NCBI GenBank assembly: GCA_964587655.1
Contig: CAZPMT010000042.1
Location: forward strand, 1-37,712
DNA length: 37,712 nt
Direction: 5' to 3'
Source: CAZPMT01 sp964587655
GTDB taxonomy: Bacteria > Hydrogenedentota > Hydrogenedentia > Hydrogenedentales > SLHB01
Made by a program: the position numbers and the translations under genes. The notes beneath the pieces were generated by a model, which saw only the letters and a list, made by a program, of their open reading frames with translations, was not told where the DNA came from and searched no databases. Shown here in pieces: positions 22,974-31,643 of the stretch (positions are counted from its first letter, which is position 1; each line of letters begins with the position of its first letter).

Positions 22974-24452
22974 ATGTCTGTTGTTGCCGCGTTTAGACGT
23001 TTCCTCCGGCCCGGGTGGTCGCGTCGAGCGCCTGAGAATCTCTTCATGCTTGAGTTCCCGGATGAGATGGTCGTGAAGGGTCATTGGCCCTGTCGCAAGT
23101 ACCGGCTTCCTTCCTCGGATACGCTAGTTGCGAAAGAGGATCGCATTCGAATACCTGTTGGACAGTTCTTTCTTATCCGCCGAGGTCGGACGTGTGGTGC
23201 GGTCAAGTGGACTAAGCCCGTGCGGAAAGGGAACGGCGGCTACTCATACGAGTGGTTCTATCAATCGGACGGATCGGGCTCCTTCATCAATCCAGCGGCG
23301 ACTAGCGGCAAGGGCGAAGTGTTCACGGATTTGCGCGGCAGAAGGTATTGGCCAGATGAAACTGAGTTATTCTCTGATGAAGGTAGGGACTACCTTCAGT
23401 GCGGAGAACTCTGCGTCAAGTGGGCTTTGGGCAATTGGCTCCACTTCGACGACTCGGGATGTGCGGAGGTGGAAATTGCCGTCACGGGCGTCAGCGATAT
23501 CAACGATGTTGACTGCTTGGACAACGCCCTGACATGGTACGGCCAACGCCACGAGCCGGCCGCCAAAGTTCTCGTGTTGTACGAGGGCGTTGAGGTACCT
23601 GTGGGGACGTTCTTCCTCGTCCGCCGCGGCGACGCCTGTGCCGCATTCAGGCTTACACGCCTATGCTCGAAGGGAACTCGTGGGTATGAGTACGAAGGTT
23701 TCGGTCACCCGGACGGTTCCGGCCGCTTCACAGGCCCAGGATCGGAACGTGCAACTGGCGAGGTCTTCGAGACGTGGAAAGCGGAGGAGCGAGGCGGATC
23801 ATGCTGGAGCGGTCCAGATCACGATCGAGCGAAGTTTCTTACATGTGGCGAGATGCAGGTCGAGTGGTCATCCTCGGATACGATTAGTTTCGACGCCCCA
23901 GGCGGAGAGATCGAGATTGCCATTACGAACACCAGCGACATCGCAGAGGTGAACTGCCTGGAGAGTACTTTGACGTGGTACCATGCACCAGACAGCAGCA
24001 GCGTGCCGATTAAGGCGAATTCCCTCGCAGTATGCGTTCCCGCACAAAGGTTCGTCCTAGCCCGCAATGAACGAGGTTGTGCGGCATTCAAGTTGGCGGA
24101 CCGGCTCTCGGAGCACGCGTACGGATACGAGTATGTTTGGTATTGGCAGGCCGACGGATCGGGCGGCTTCGCACATCCGGGCGTGGAGAGCGGGAAGGGG
24201 GAGGTCTTCGATGATTACGAGGATTACTGCAGAGACTGCCGCCGCCTGGGAAACGCATTTGGCCGGAGGAGGGACGATGACGACGGGATCCGTTACCTCA
24301 ACTGCGGCCCGTTAACTCTCAAGTGGTCATTGGACAACTGGATCTACTTTGAGTTGCCGCAAGGCCGGGTTGAAATCGCCATTACCGAAGCCAACAACAT
24401 CGAAGAAGTGAACTGCCTGGATACCGGCCTGACGTGGCATAGATCCAAATAA
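22974..24452 (+). CDS. Protein of three ~130-aa internal repeats, family unknown
   Basis: 492 residues, no signal peptide or TM helix. Three diverged repeats at ~58-189, ~208-335 and ~356-489. Each runs: VPVGTFFLVRRGDACAAF; a Lys/Arg-Gly-Tyr-Glu-Tyr stretch; a W/F-x-x-D-G-S-G-x-F motif; GxGEVF; a variable acidic/basic insert; Leu-x-Cys-Gly-(5)-Lys/Glu-Trp; and EIAITNTSDIAEVNCLESTL closing on a Thr-Trp-Tyr/His. Cysteines recur at fixed places (RRGxxC, xCGE, VxCLx). This looks like a tandem beta-rich binding module; no enzyme motif is visible. ATG 22974 has GAGGAGAT 7-9 nt upstream; ATG 22926 is possible. It stands alone. Confidence 0.7.
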   Translation: MSVVAAFRRFLRPGWSRRAPENLFMLEFPDEMVVKGHWPCRKYRLPSSDTLVAKEDRIRIPVGQFFLIRRGRTCGAVKWTKPVRKGNGGYSYEWFYQSDGSGSFINPAATSGKGEVFTDLRGRRYWPDETELFSDEGRDYLQCGELCVKWALGNWLHFDDSGCAEVEIAVTGVSDINDVDCLDNALTWYGQRHEPAAKVLVLYEGVEVPVGTFFLVRRGDACAAFRLTRLCSKGTRGYEYEGFGHPDGSGRFTGPGSERATGEVFETWKAEERGGSCWSGPDHDRAKFLTCGEMQVEWSSSDTISFDAPGGEIEIAITNTSDIAEVNCLESTLTWYHAPDSSSVPIKANSLAVCVPAQRFVLARNERGCAAFKLADRLSEHAYGYEYVWYWQADGSGGFAHPGVESGKGEVFDDYEDYCRDCRRLGNAFGRRRDDDDGIRYLNCGPLTLKWSLDNWIYFELPQGRVEIAITEANNIEEVNCLDTGLTWHRSK

Positions 24453-24613
24453 CCGCGCAGTGTCTGAACCGGCCTTATGGCCACAACGGCCGTCTTTGGG
24501 ATATGTGGCTGTCCCTTATGTTCACGCTTGAATCCACTGACCGCCGTACACAATGATTGGGAAGGGAACGCACGGCTATTGGCGTCGTCCTGAACACGGA
24601 AAGGGTTTACTCG

Positions 24614-25008
24614 ATGTCGACGGATTACCAACGGCCTTCGTGGGACGACTATTTTCTGGAGGTGGCGCATGCGATCGCGAAGCGGGCTACGTGTGATCGG
24701 GGGCGGAGCGGTTGCGTGATCGCGCGGAACAAGCAGTTGCTCGCGACGGGTCACGTGGGGGCGCCGACGGGCCTTCCGCATTGCGACGAGACCGGCCATC
24801 AGATGAAGAAGGTCGTCCACGAGGACGGGGGCGAGACTTGTCATTGCGTGCGCACGGTCCATGCGAAACAGAACGCCATCTGCCAGCTGCGAACCTCGGC
24901 GTCGCCCTCGACGGCGCGACGCTATATTGCCGTATGACGCCGTGCCGGACTTGCGGGATGCTGATCATCAACTGCGGGATCGTGCGCGTGGCTTGTGAGC
25001 GGGCATAG
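24614..25008 (+). pseudogene. dCMP/ComEB-type deaminase broken by a one-base deletion
   Basis: The first frame (ATG 24614) reads MSTDYQRPSWDDYFLEVAHA, CDRGRSGCVIARNKQLLATG and CHCVRTVHAKQNAICQ, and then becomes nonsense. The next frame resumes the family sequence as AANLGVALDGATLYCRMTPC and RTCGMLIINCGIVRV, ending at TAG 25006-25008. Restoring one G in GCCAGCTGCG (near 24885) would rejoin them. Zinc ligands His (VHA) and the PCRTC cysteines are present on different frames. The catalytic Glu of HAE is Lys (HAKQNA), a second lesion, so this is likely a true pseudogene. The C-terminal tail is also shorter than usual. Confidence 0.85.
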
Positions 25009-25047
25009 CGCGACGGGGGAATTCCCGGTCATGGTTCGGCAGGTTTC

Positions 25048-25206
25048 ATGCAACAAGCCGCCATTGTCCTCGCGACGGTGAACGCACGGTACAGCCACGC
25101 CGCCCTTGGGATCCGCGCTTTGGACAAGGCGTCCGAAGCGCAGCCAGTCAAAGCGAGCTTGTTCCCAAAGCACAACTTTGGGAACGAGAGAACAACCTAT
25201 CACTAA
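25048..25206 (+). pseudogene. N-terminal stub of a B12-binding radical SAM protein
   Basis: ATG 25048 opens a 52-codon frame. The first ~24 residues (QAAIVLATVNARYSHAALGI) match the start of the cobalamin-binding domain of the radical SAM family with DUF4080 (typically VLATLNARYIHASLGLR). The sequence then departs into unrelated codons running through a hairpin repeat and stops at TAA 25204. The rest of the gene (normally over 450 codons) is missing, so this is a deletion remnant. Confidence 0.7.
25158..25188 (+). repeat. GTTCCCAAAG...CTTTGGGAAC hairpin
   Basis: Ten-bp perfect inverted arms (25161-25170 and 25176-25185) with a 5-nt loop, extendable by three pairs. It lies where the radical SAM stub loses its family resemblance, so it may mark the deletion junction. 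Confidence 0.75.
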
Positions 25207-25284
25207 GTTTACGTGGTATGCCGGCAGTTGACGCACGCCGCGACCACAGGGATAGACATGTTGATCTCGCGTCTCTGGCGGAGA

Positions 25285-26517
25285 TTAGAAACGGTCGAGC
25301 GTCCACACGTAGGGGTCTCGCTTCGGGAAGAGCACGCTAAACAGCGCTCGCGCTTCGGTCGTGACTAAGCGCCGCCGCTTTTCCAGTACGTCCTCCACGT
25401 GCAGGTATCCCGTCACGAGATGGATCAAGTCCGCGGAGCTGAGACTTACCTTGTTGGCGCCGGGATATGGCGCGATGTCAATGGCGCCCCGGTTCGCCCG
25501 TACGCGAGTGTGCGCGCCGTCCACGAGAAACGTGAGTTCGATGCGGCGATCGGACAGAGAGCTTCTCGAGAGCAGGTATTCCCATTCGGGTATGAGGCTC
25601 TCGAGCGCCTCTCCAAGGTTGACGAAGGCCATCATCCCGCCGCTGTCGCGCACCACGTGCATCTGGTGCGTTGTCTTGTACTGCAAGAGGAATCTCGCGA
25701 ACGCGTGGCGGGGAGGCGTCAGGAACTGGAGGCGGCCCACCGTTTCTTCACTCGCGATCCGGGCGCACGCGCCCAGGACCGCGTCGCACACGGTGTTATC
25801 GACAACACCGGCCTCCTCCACGGTCAGATGGTCGCCCGTCTTGCGCGCGCTGAAGTAGGCGAGCACCTTTCCTTTGTCGTCGGTTAGCACGCGCATTCCC
25901 TTACAGCGATGATCCCATTTGTTTGTGATATGCGCGGAACTGCGAAGGAGCGAGCACGCCACGTCGGCGTCGTTCGCGCTGTGGATCTTCTGGACGGCCG
26001 GGATGTCGCCGGGCTTAGCTTCGCGCGCGCGATATGACGCCCGTGGGGCGGTCATTGCATCCTCGAGATCTATCGAGATCGTGTAGTCGAACAATGTCGT
26101 CGCAAAGCCGAATCTATGGTAGAAGTTCGGGATCCCGAAAAGCATGGCCGCGTGGTAACTATGCGCTTGCATATACCGGAAGGCATCCTGCATCAGGGCG
26201 CGGCATACGCCCTTATGGCGGTGGCGGGTCTCCGTCGTGACCCAGCCCAGCCCGCCGGTTTTCAGCCGGGCCTCGCCCAGGCGAACCGTCTCCGTCGTGA
26301 GCCGCAACGCCCCCGCGATTTCGTTCTTCCAGAGCGCTATGCGCGTATGCTCCCGAAGAAACCCAGGGTAGCCCGCGCCGCAAGTCTCCATCCAATGCAT
26401 TGCGGCGAAGTAGTCCGTCCAATGCACCTTCGCCATAAGGTCGTTCGCAAGGCGCAGTTCTTCGTCAGTCTCGACGGGTTTGACTGTCAAATTGGTTGTC
26501 TTCGCGGTGCTATTCAT
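25285..26517 (-). CDS. Eis-type GNAT acetyltransferase with C-terminal SCP2-like domain
   Basis: 410 residues, the length of Eis-family proteins. An N-terminal GNAT domain holds the acetyl-CoA loop region GGLGWVTTETRHRHKGVCRA, followed by FGIPNFYHRFGFA, a family landmark. A second GNAT-like domain and a C-terminal sterol-carrier-like domain (RIELTFLVDGAHTRVRANRG, SSADLIHLVTGYLHVEDVLE) complete the three-domain layout. Known Eis enzymes acetylate amines of aminoglycosides or proteins; the substrate here is unknown. ATG 26517 (TTGGAG upstream) is preferred to a 44-codon upstream extension. It is intact although both neighbours are gene remnants. Confidence 0.85.
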   Translation of the reverse strand: MNSTAKTTNLTVKPVETDEELRLANDLMAKVHWTDYFAAMHWMETCGAGYPGFLREHTRIALWKNEIAGALRLTTETVRLGEARLKTGGLGWVTTETRHRHKGVCRALMQDAFRYMQAHSYHAAMLFGIPNFYHRFGFATTLFDYTISIDLEDAMTAPRASYRAREAKPGDIPAVQKIHSANDADVACSLLRSSAHITNKWDHRCKGMRVLTDDKGKVLAYFSARKTGDHLTVEEAGVVDNTVCDAVLGACARIASEETVGRLQFLTPPRHAFARFLLQYKTTHQMHVVRDSGGMMAFVNLGEALESLIPEWEYLLSRSSLSDRRIELTFLVDGAHTRVRANRGAIDIAPYPGANKVSLSSADLIHLVTGYLHVEDVLEKRRRLVTTEARALFSVLFPKRDPYVWTLDRF

Positions 26518-26716
26518 CGCCAACTCCAAGTAGATCGGATTGTAACACATTGTTGCGGAATGGCGTAGTGCTCCTGCGCCTACTCGACAAAGGATGAATC
26601 GGAGCGCCAAGAAAGCACGCAAGAACTGGAAGAGCCAAGAATGTGGCACAGCCCCCTCCGTCTTGAACTGATTCGGCAGCGATGGCAGAATACCGGCGGA
26701 CCCGCTCTGATCATGG

Positions 26717-27157
26717 GTGCACCGGGAAACCGCGTGGAGGAACGCCTGTCGTGGGAACCTGGACGTCCATGATTACCGTGGCCTGCTTCAACTCGACGCC
26801 GGATACACCGTCAGCGAGATGAACGTCGAGCCGGGAGCGTGGGTCGCGGGGCGCAATCTCATGGAGTTGCGGCTTGGCGACGAAGGCGTGCAAGTTCTCG
26901 GTATGCGACGAACCGACGGCGAGTTCCTCGGAGCGCCCACCGGCCGGACCTACATTCGCAAAGGCGACACCTTGATCGTATACGGCAAAGTCGAGCACCT
27001 GGCGGAACTGGACCAGCGGCGTGCGGATGCCGTCGGCGACATGGCGCACGAAACGCGCGTCCGCGCCCTTCATGAGGCGGGCGACGAGCGGAGCATCGAG
27101 CAACGATCGACACCAAGAAAACACGATGCGGCCCAGCAAGAGGCCGCGGATGAATAG
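26717..27157 (+). pseudogene. 5'-truncated TrkA-C (RCK_C) domain protein
   Basis: From about 26756 the frame encodes NLDVHDYRGLLQLDAGYTVS, WVAGRNLMELRLGDEGVQVL and TYIRKGDTLIVYGKVEHLAEL, a complete RCK C-terminal regulatory domain. A charged tail ends at TAG 27155-27157. Relatives carry an N-terminal membrane segment before the DVHDY motif. Here an in-frame stop (TGA 26708) and meaningless codons replace it, and the nominal start is GTG 26717 without a ribosome site. I read it as a remnant, though a short free-standing domain cannot be excluded. Confidence 0.65.
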
Positions 27158-27181
27158 ATGGCGTATGGGCCGAAAGCGGCA

Positions 27182-27979
27182 ATGATGGAGTCCAAGCTTG
27201 CCTCGCTGCAATGTTTCATGTTGGACATGGATGGGACCGTCTATCTCGGGCCGAATCCGATTGATGGCGCGCCGGAGTTTCTGCGGTTCCTGACGGAATC
27301 GGGCCGTCGGCGTCTGTTCTTTACAAACAATCCCACGGCGGACGCGGCGCAGTACAGCAGCAAGCTACGCGGGATGGGCATCGAGGCCGAGCCGGACGAC
27401 ATCCTGACGTCCGGCGAAGCCACCGCGCGGTATCTGGCGTCGGAGACCCCGTATCGCAAGGTATTTGTCATCGGGATGCCGTCGTTCGAGGCGGAGCTTA
27501 CGCGCGCGGGCATGACTCTGGTCCAGGACGAGCCCGACGCGGTCGTCCTCGCGTTCGACAAGACGCTGAACTACGCCAAGCTCGAGAAGGCCTGTCTTCT
27601 GCTGCGCACGGGCCTGCCCTATATTGCCACCAATCCGGACAAGGTGTGTCCCGCCGAGTATGGTTACATCCCCGATTGCGGCGCCACGGCCGCCCTTATC
27701 GCGGCGGCGACGGACCGCGTGCCCAAGTACATCGGGAAACCCAATCCCGAGATGATCCGCATGGGGCTACAAAAGCTCGGGGCGTCTCCCGAGGCCACCG
27801 CGATGGTCGGCGACCGCCTATACACCGACATGCAGATGGCGTACAACTCCGGCATCACGTCGATCCTCGTGTTGAGCGGGGAATCAACGGAAGAAGACGT
27901 CAACCGGGCCGAACGCAAACCGGATTTCATCTTTCGGTCGGTCCGGGAACTCCATCAGGCGCTCAAGGAGCTTGTGTAG
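27182..27979 (+). CDS. HAD-superfamily phosphatase, NagD/p-nitrophenylphosphatase type
   Basis: 265 residues. Class IIA HAD hydrolase. Motif I is FMLDMDGTVYLG (nucleophile and acid Asp), motif II lies in RRLFFTNNPT, and motifs III/IV are in YIGKPNPEMI and MVGDRLYTDMQMA. The C2 cap lies between. Substrates in this family are small sugar or nucleotide phosphates. Starts at 27158, 27182 and 27185 are possible; 27182 gives the usual ~10 residues before the first motif. It converges with coaD, with only 5 bp between the stops. Confidence 0.88.
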   Translation: MMESKLASLQCFMLDMDGTVYLGPNPIDGAPEFLRFLTESGRRRLFFTNNPTADAAQYSSKLRGMGIEAEPDDILTSGEATARYLASETPYRKVFVIGMPSFEAELTRAGMTLVQDEPDAVVLAFDKTLNYAKLEKACLLLRTGLPYIATNPDKVCPAEYGYIPDCGATAALIAAATDRVPKYIGKPNPEMIRMGLQKLGASPEATAMVGDRLYTDMQMAYNSGITSILVLSGESTEEDVNRAERKPDFIFRSVRELHQALKELV

Positions 27980-27984
27980 CCCGC

Positions 27985-28476
27985 TTACGAAGGCTCGGCG
28001 AACTTCTCGCGGAGCTTTTGCGCGACGAGCGGGGGAACGAACTGGCTCACGTCGCCGCTGTAACACGCAATTTCCTTCACGATGCGGGAACTGATGAAAA
28101 GGAACGGCTCGCTGGGCATCAAACAGACCGTGTCGACAAGTGGGTTCAGCTTCTTGTTGGTGATGGCCATGGTGTGTTCGTATTCGAAGTCGGAAATGGC
28201 GCGCAGACCGCGGATGATCGCCACCGCCTTCCGTTTTTCCGCGAAATCCGCAGTCAGCCCCGTGAACGAAATCACCTCGACGCCGGAGAGCCCCTTAGTC
28301 AACGCGCGCAGGAGTTCCACCCGCTCCGGCACGGTAAACAGGCAGCTCTTCTCGTTGTTTGTGGCCACCGCCACAATGACCTTGTCAAACATCCTTGTGA
28401 TCCGTTCTATCAGATCCAAGTGGCCGAACGTCGGCGGGTCAAAACTACCTGGGTATAGCGCGATCCGTTCAGGCAT
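27985..28476 (-). CDS. coaD: Phosphopantetheine adenylyltransferase
   Basis: 163 residues. It transfers AMP from ATP to 4'-phosphopantetheine in CoA synthesis. Nucleotidyltransferase signature ALYPGSFDPPTFGHLDLIER near the start, VAVATNNEKSCLF, IRGLRAISDFEYE and ISSRIVKEIACYSGDVS near the end, all standard. The ATG overlaps the 3' end of larC by 8 bp, with GGAGAGTTGGAGG upstream, so it is the third gene of a larB-larC-coaD unit. Confidence 0.96.
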   Translation of the reverse strand: MPERIALYPGSFDPPTFGHLDLIERITRMFDKVIVAVATNNEKSCLFTVPERVELLRALTKGLSGVEVISFTGLTADFAEKRKAVAIIRGLRAISDFEYEHTMAITNKKLNPLVDTVCLMPSEPFLFISSRIVKEIACYSGDVSQFVPPLVAQKLREKFAEPS

Positions 28477-29659
28477 CCTCCAACTCTCCTTTCACAGCGG
28501 CAGCATGGGCCAATTCGTACACAGCAAGCACGGAAACGCCGCGTTCCCCGGCGACCCGGCGACAGTCTTCAAACTCCGGCGACAGGCACGTGATCTGCCC
28601 CTTGAATCGCCCCACCTTCACGCGCACGCGGCCCCACGGTGTCTTGACCTGCTTCCATTCCCGTTCGAGGCAGATTCGGCGATCCGTACGTATCCGCACG
28701 CCGAAAGTCGTTGAGCCGAAAAAGAAATGCGGCGCCAACTCGGGCAGCTTCGCCTCGTCGCACAGCACGGTCACGAGATACGCGGGGCGGCCTTTCTTCC
28801 CGAGAATCGGGACAAGAAACGCATCGCGCGCGCCTCTCGCAAGCAGGTCCGCTATCAACGAAGGCAGCAACTCCGGGTTCATATCATCGATGTTCGCCTC
28901 GATAACGACAATCGGTTCCGTGTCAGGCAGCGTCTCGACGGCCTCGCCCACGACCGCGCGGAGCACGTTGGCGCGATCAGGCAGGTCGCGCGTACCGCTT
29001 CCGTATCCGGCCTTCTCTATGCGCATCTCAGGCATTGGACCGAACGCGCTTGCGAATCCCGTGATGAGCGCCGCGCCCGTCGGCGTCAGGAGTTCGCCGT
29101 CAACGTCGCTTCCGTAGCTCGGCGCCCCCGCCAGCAGGGCCACCGTCGCCGGCGCGGGCACAGTCATGACGCCGTGCGCGGTGCGGACCGTCCCCGAGCC
29201 AAGGTTCAGCGGCGACGAGACCACGCGCCTCACGCGCAGTTCGTTCAACGCGAAGTGCGCTCCGACGATGTCCGCGATCGAATCGACGGCCCCGACTTCG
29301 TGGAAATGGATCTCCTCGATAGACGTGCCGTGAATCCGCGCCTCGCACTCCGCAATGCGGCGAAACGTGGCCGCGGCCCCGTCCTTGACCTCGCGCGGCA
29401 GGTCGCCGCGTTCGATGATATCGAGAATGTCTTCGAGATGCCGGTGCGGGTGATCATGTTCATGATGCACGTTGACCGAGAACTGCGTGGCGGCGATCCC
29501 ATGCTTCACGATCCGCGCCGACGACACGTCGAAACCGGCGACCGGAAGCGAAAGCAGCCCTTTGCGCAGAGACTCGAAGTCAGCGCCCGCGTCCAAGAGC
29601 GCCCCGACGATCATGTCGCCGCCGGCCCCGCAAGAACAGTCAAGATAGAGAATGCGCAT
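28469..29659 (-). CDS. larC: Nickel-pincer cofactor biosynthesis protein LarC
   Basis: 396 residues. LarC inserts nickel into the pyridinium-bis-thiocarboxylate cofactor in a CTP-dependent reaction. It begins MRILYLDCSCGAGGDMIVGA, followed by the His-rich VNVHHEHDHPHRH, EEIHFHEVGAVDSIADIVGA and TPTGAALITGFA. The C-terminal half has EANIDDMNPELL and FGVRIRTD. Some lactobacilli express LarC by programmed frameshifting; here the gene is continuous. Its ATG overlaps the larB stop by one base (TGATG). Confidence 0.95.
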   Translation of the reverse strand: MRILYLDCSCGAGGDMIVGALLDAGADFESLRKGLLSLPVAGFDVSSARIVKHGIAATQFSVNVHHEHDHPHRHLEDILDIIERGDLPREVKDGAAATFRRIAECEARIHGTSIEEIHFHEVGAVDSIADIVGAHFALNELRVRRVVSSPLNLGSGTVRTAHGVMTVPAPATVALLAGAPSYGSDVDGELLTPTGAALITGFASAFGPMPEMRIEKAGYGSGTRDLPDRANVLRAVVGEAVETLPDTEPIVVIEANIDDMNPELLPSLIADLLARGARDAFLVPILGKKGRPAYLVTVLCDEAKLPELAPHFFFGSTTFGVRIRTDRRICLEREWKQVKTPWGRVRVKVGRFKGQITCLSPEFEDCRRVAGERGVSVLAVYELAHAAAVKGELEDA

Positions 29660-30426
29660 CAGCGGTTTCCATGTCCATTGGCGATGCGATTGATAATCGC
29701 GGCATATGCGCCTGCGCCAAAACCGTTGTCGATGTTGACCACCGCCACCCCGGGCGAACAAGTGTTCAGCATACCGAGCAGCGCGGCAATTCCCCCGAAA
29801 CTCGCGCCGTAACCGATGCTCGTCGGGACCGCGATCACCGGCTTGTCGACCAGCCCCGCCACAACGCTGGCCAGCGCGCCTTCCATGCCCGCGCACACCA
29901 CCAACGCGTTCGCGTCCGCCAGCGCGGGCCGCTGTTCGAGCACCCGATGGATGCCCGCGACGCCCACGTCATATATCCGCTGCACCACGCAGCCCATCGA
30001 TTCGCAGGTCACCACCGCCTCTTCCGCCACGGGAATGTCGCTGGTCCCCGCGCACACCACCGCGACGTAGCCCGCCAGACGTTCCGGCGGCGCGACCATG
30101 ATCGTGATTGCGCGGGCCGCCTCGTGATGCGTCGCATCCGGGTAGGCGTCCATGGCCGCGCGCACCACCTCCGCACTGCACCGCGTGGCCAGCACATTGC
30201 TGCCGTGGTCGCGCATCCGGCCCATAATCTCGACCACTTGCTCCGGCGTCTTACCTGCGGAAAAGATCGTCTCCGGAAAACCCTTCCTAAGACTCCGATG
30301 ATGATCGATCTTCGCAAACCCGAGATCTTCAAAAGGCAGCGAACGCAGCCTATCCAGCGCCGCATCCGGCGCAAGCTGCCCCGAAGCGACCAACTCCAAG
30401 AGATTCCTAAGCCGATTCTGATCCAT
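29659..30426 (-). CDS. larB: Pyridinium-3,5-biscarboxylate mononucleotide synthase LarB
   Basis: 255 residues. It carboxylates and hydrolyses nicotinate adenine dinucleotide, the first step of nickel-pincer cofactor synthesis. The N-terminal region FEDLGFAKIDHHRSLRKGFP and ETIFSAGKTPEQ are LarB hallmarks. The PurE-like C-terminal domain has VVCAGTSDIPVAEEA, YDVGVAGIHR, VVCAGMEGALASVV and PTSIGYGASFGG. ATG 30426 is preferred to TTG 30447. First gene of the unit; no clear promoter seen. larE (the sulfur-transfer step) and larA are not in the window. Confidence 0.95.
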   Translation of the reverse strand: MDQNRLRNLLELVASGQLAPDAALDRLRSLPFEDLGFAKIDHHRSLRKGFPETIFSAGKTPEQVVEIMGRMRDHGSNVLATRCSAEVVRAAMDAYPDATHHEAARAITIMVAPPERLAGYVAVVCAGTSDIPVAEEAVVTCESMGCVVQRIYDVGVAGIHRVLEQRPALADANALVVCAGMEGALASVVAGLVDKPVIAVPTSIGYGASFGGIAALLGMLNTCSPGVAVVNIDNGFGAGAYAAIINRIANGHGNR

Positions 30427-30614
30427 GTCAAACACCCTGCCGTCCAAACCGCACGCGTATATTACGCAAAACCCCCGTGCTTAACAAAGTCCGCGTTCTC
30501 GCGCACTAGCAATGCGGTTCCGTGGCCACAGGCAAGTGGCGATTGGGGGCGGCGTCTGCTAGAATCTGTCCACTTGAACGGCAAGGGCTTTGCCGTTCCT
30601 GCGAGGGTTGCTGC

Positions 30615-31643
30615 ATGGCTCTGTTGTCGCGACAGGTATCGACAAAGGCTCTGGTGCCGGTGTGCCGCCAACTCGCCACGTCGTTCGGCGCTGGGATTCC
30701 CATCATGCGTTGCCTGGACCTGGTGCGGAACAGCACCAAGGACAAGCAGGTGCGCGAAGTGTTGACGGACATTCACGAGCGCATCCGGAATGGCTCGACG
30801 CTGACGGATGCCGCCCGCAAGCAGTCCGAGTACCTGCCGGGATTGTTCATTGAACTCCTGGCGGCGGGAGAAGTCGGCGGTCATCTTGACGAGACGTTGC
30901 GCGAGCTTGCCAACTACTACGAGGATCGGCTGGCGCTTCGCCGGACGATCATCGGCAAGTCGGCCTATCCAGTGTTTCAACTCGTTTGCGCGTGGTTCCT
31001 CGGCTCGTTTGCGCTCGGGATCGCGCGGAACATCAGTTTTTCTTCCAAAGCCTTTACCTTTTCCGGTTACCTTCACTCGTACGCGAACCTCCAGCTAAGG
31101 GCTCTCATGGTCCTTGGGGCCGCTGTGGCCGGCTGCGTCCTGTTGTCGCGGGCCGGACTCTTGAAATGGATCTGGGGATGGATCGCGACGAAGTGCTGGC
31201 CCTTGTCGGCGGTGACGCTTCGTTTCGCGCAGGCGCGGTTCTTTCGGAGTTTGTCGTTGCTCATCGCCAGCGGGGCGCCGATCGTTCAGGCGGTCCAACG
31301 TTCCGCGGCCGCAAGCGCAAACGCTTACGTCGAGCGCGACTTTCTCCAGGCGGTTCCGGCGATCAAGGACGGGCAAACGCTCGTGCAAGCGTTCGGTCCG
31401 GTGCAACACCTCTCGCCGACGACGCGCGAGATGCTGTACGTTGGCGAGGAATCTGGAAAGCTGGACGCGACCCTGCTCAAGGTCGCTCAGTATCAACGCG
31501 ATGAAGCCTTACATGCGCTGAACGTTGCCGGGCGCGTCGTTCAGGTGGCCATCACCTTGGCCGTGGGCATCGTCATCGGTTATATTGTGATCACCTTCTA
31601 CGGCAATTACTACGGAAGAATGATGGATGAACTCAAAATCTGA
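30615..31643 (+). CDS. GspF/PilC-type inner-membrane protein, free-standing
   Basis: 342 residues. Two T2SSF domains: the first (~1-105) includes RQLATSFGAGIPIMRCLDLV and ELLAAGEVGGHLDETLRELA; the second (~205-310) includes FFRSLSLLIASGAPIVQAVQ and MLYVGEESGKLDATLLKVA. TM helices at ~115-135, ~155-175 and ~320-340. This is the platform protein of type II secretion or type IV pilus machines, but no ATPase, pseudopilin or secretin gene is near. GAGGG precedes ATG 30615. It overlaps the next gene by 17 bp. Confidence 0.88.
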   Translation: MALLSRQVSTKALVPVCRQLATSFGAGIPIMRCLDLVRNSTKDKQVREVLTDIHERIRNGSTLTDAARKQSEYLPGLFIELLAAGEVGGHLDETLRELANYYEDRLALRRTIIGKSAYPVFQLVCAWFLGSFALGIARNISFSSKAFTFSGYLHSYANLQLRALMVLGAAVAGCVLLSRAGLLKWIWGWIATKCWPLSAVTLRFAQARFFRSLSLLIASGAPIVQAVQRSAAASANAYVERDFLQAVPAIKDGQTLVQAFGPVQHLSPTTREMLYVGEESGKLDATLLKVAQYQRDEALHALNVAGRVVQVAITLAVGIVIGYIVITFYGNYYGRMMDELKI

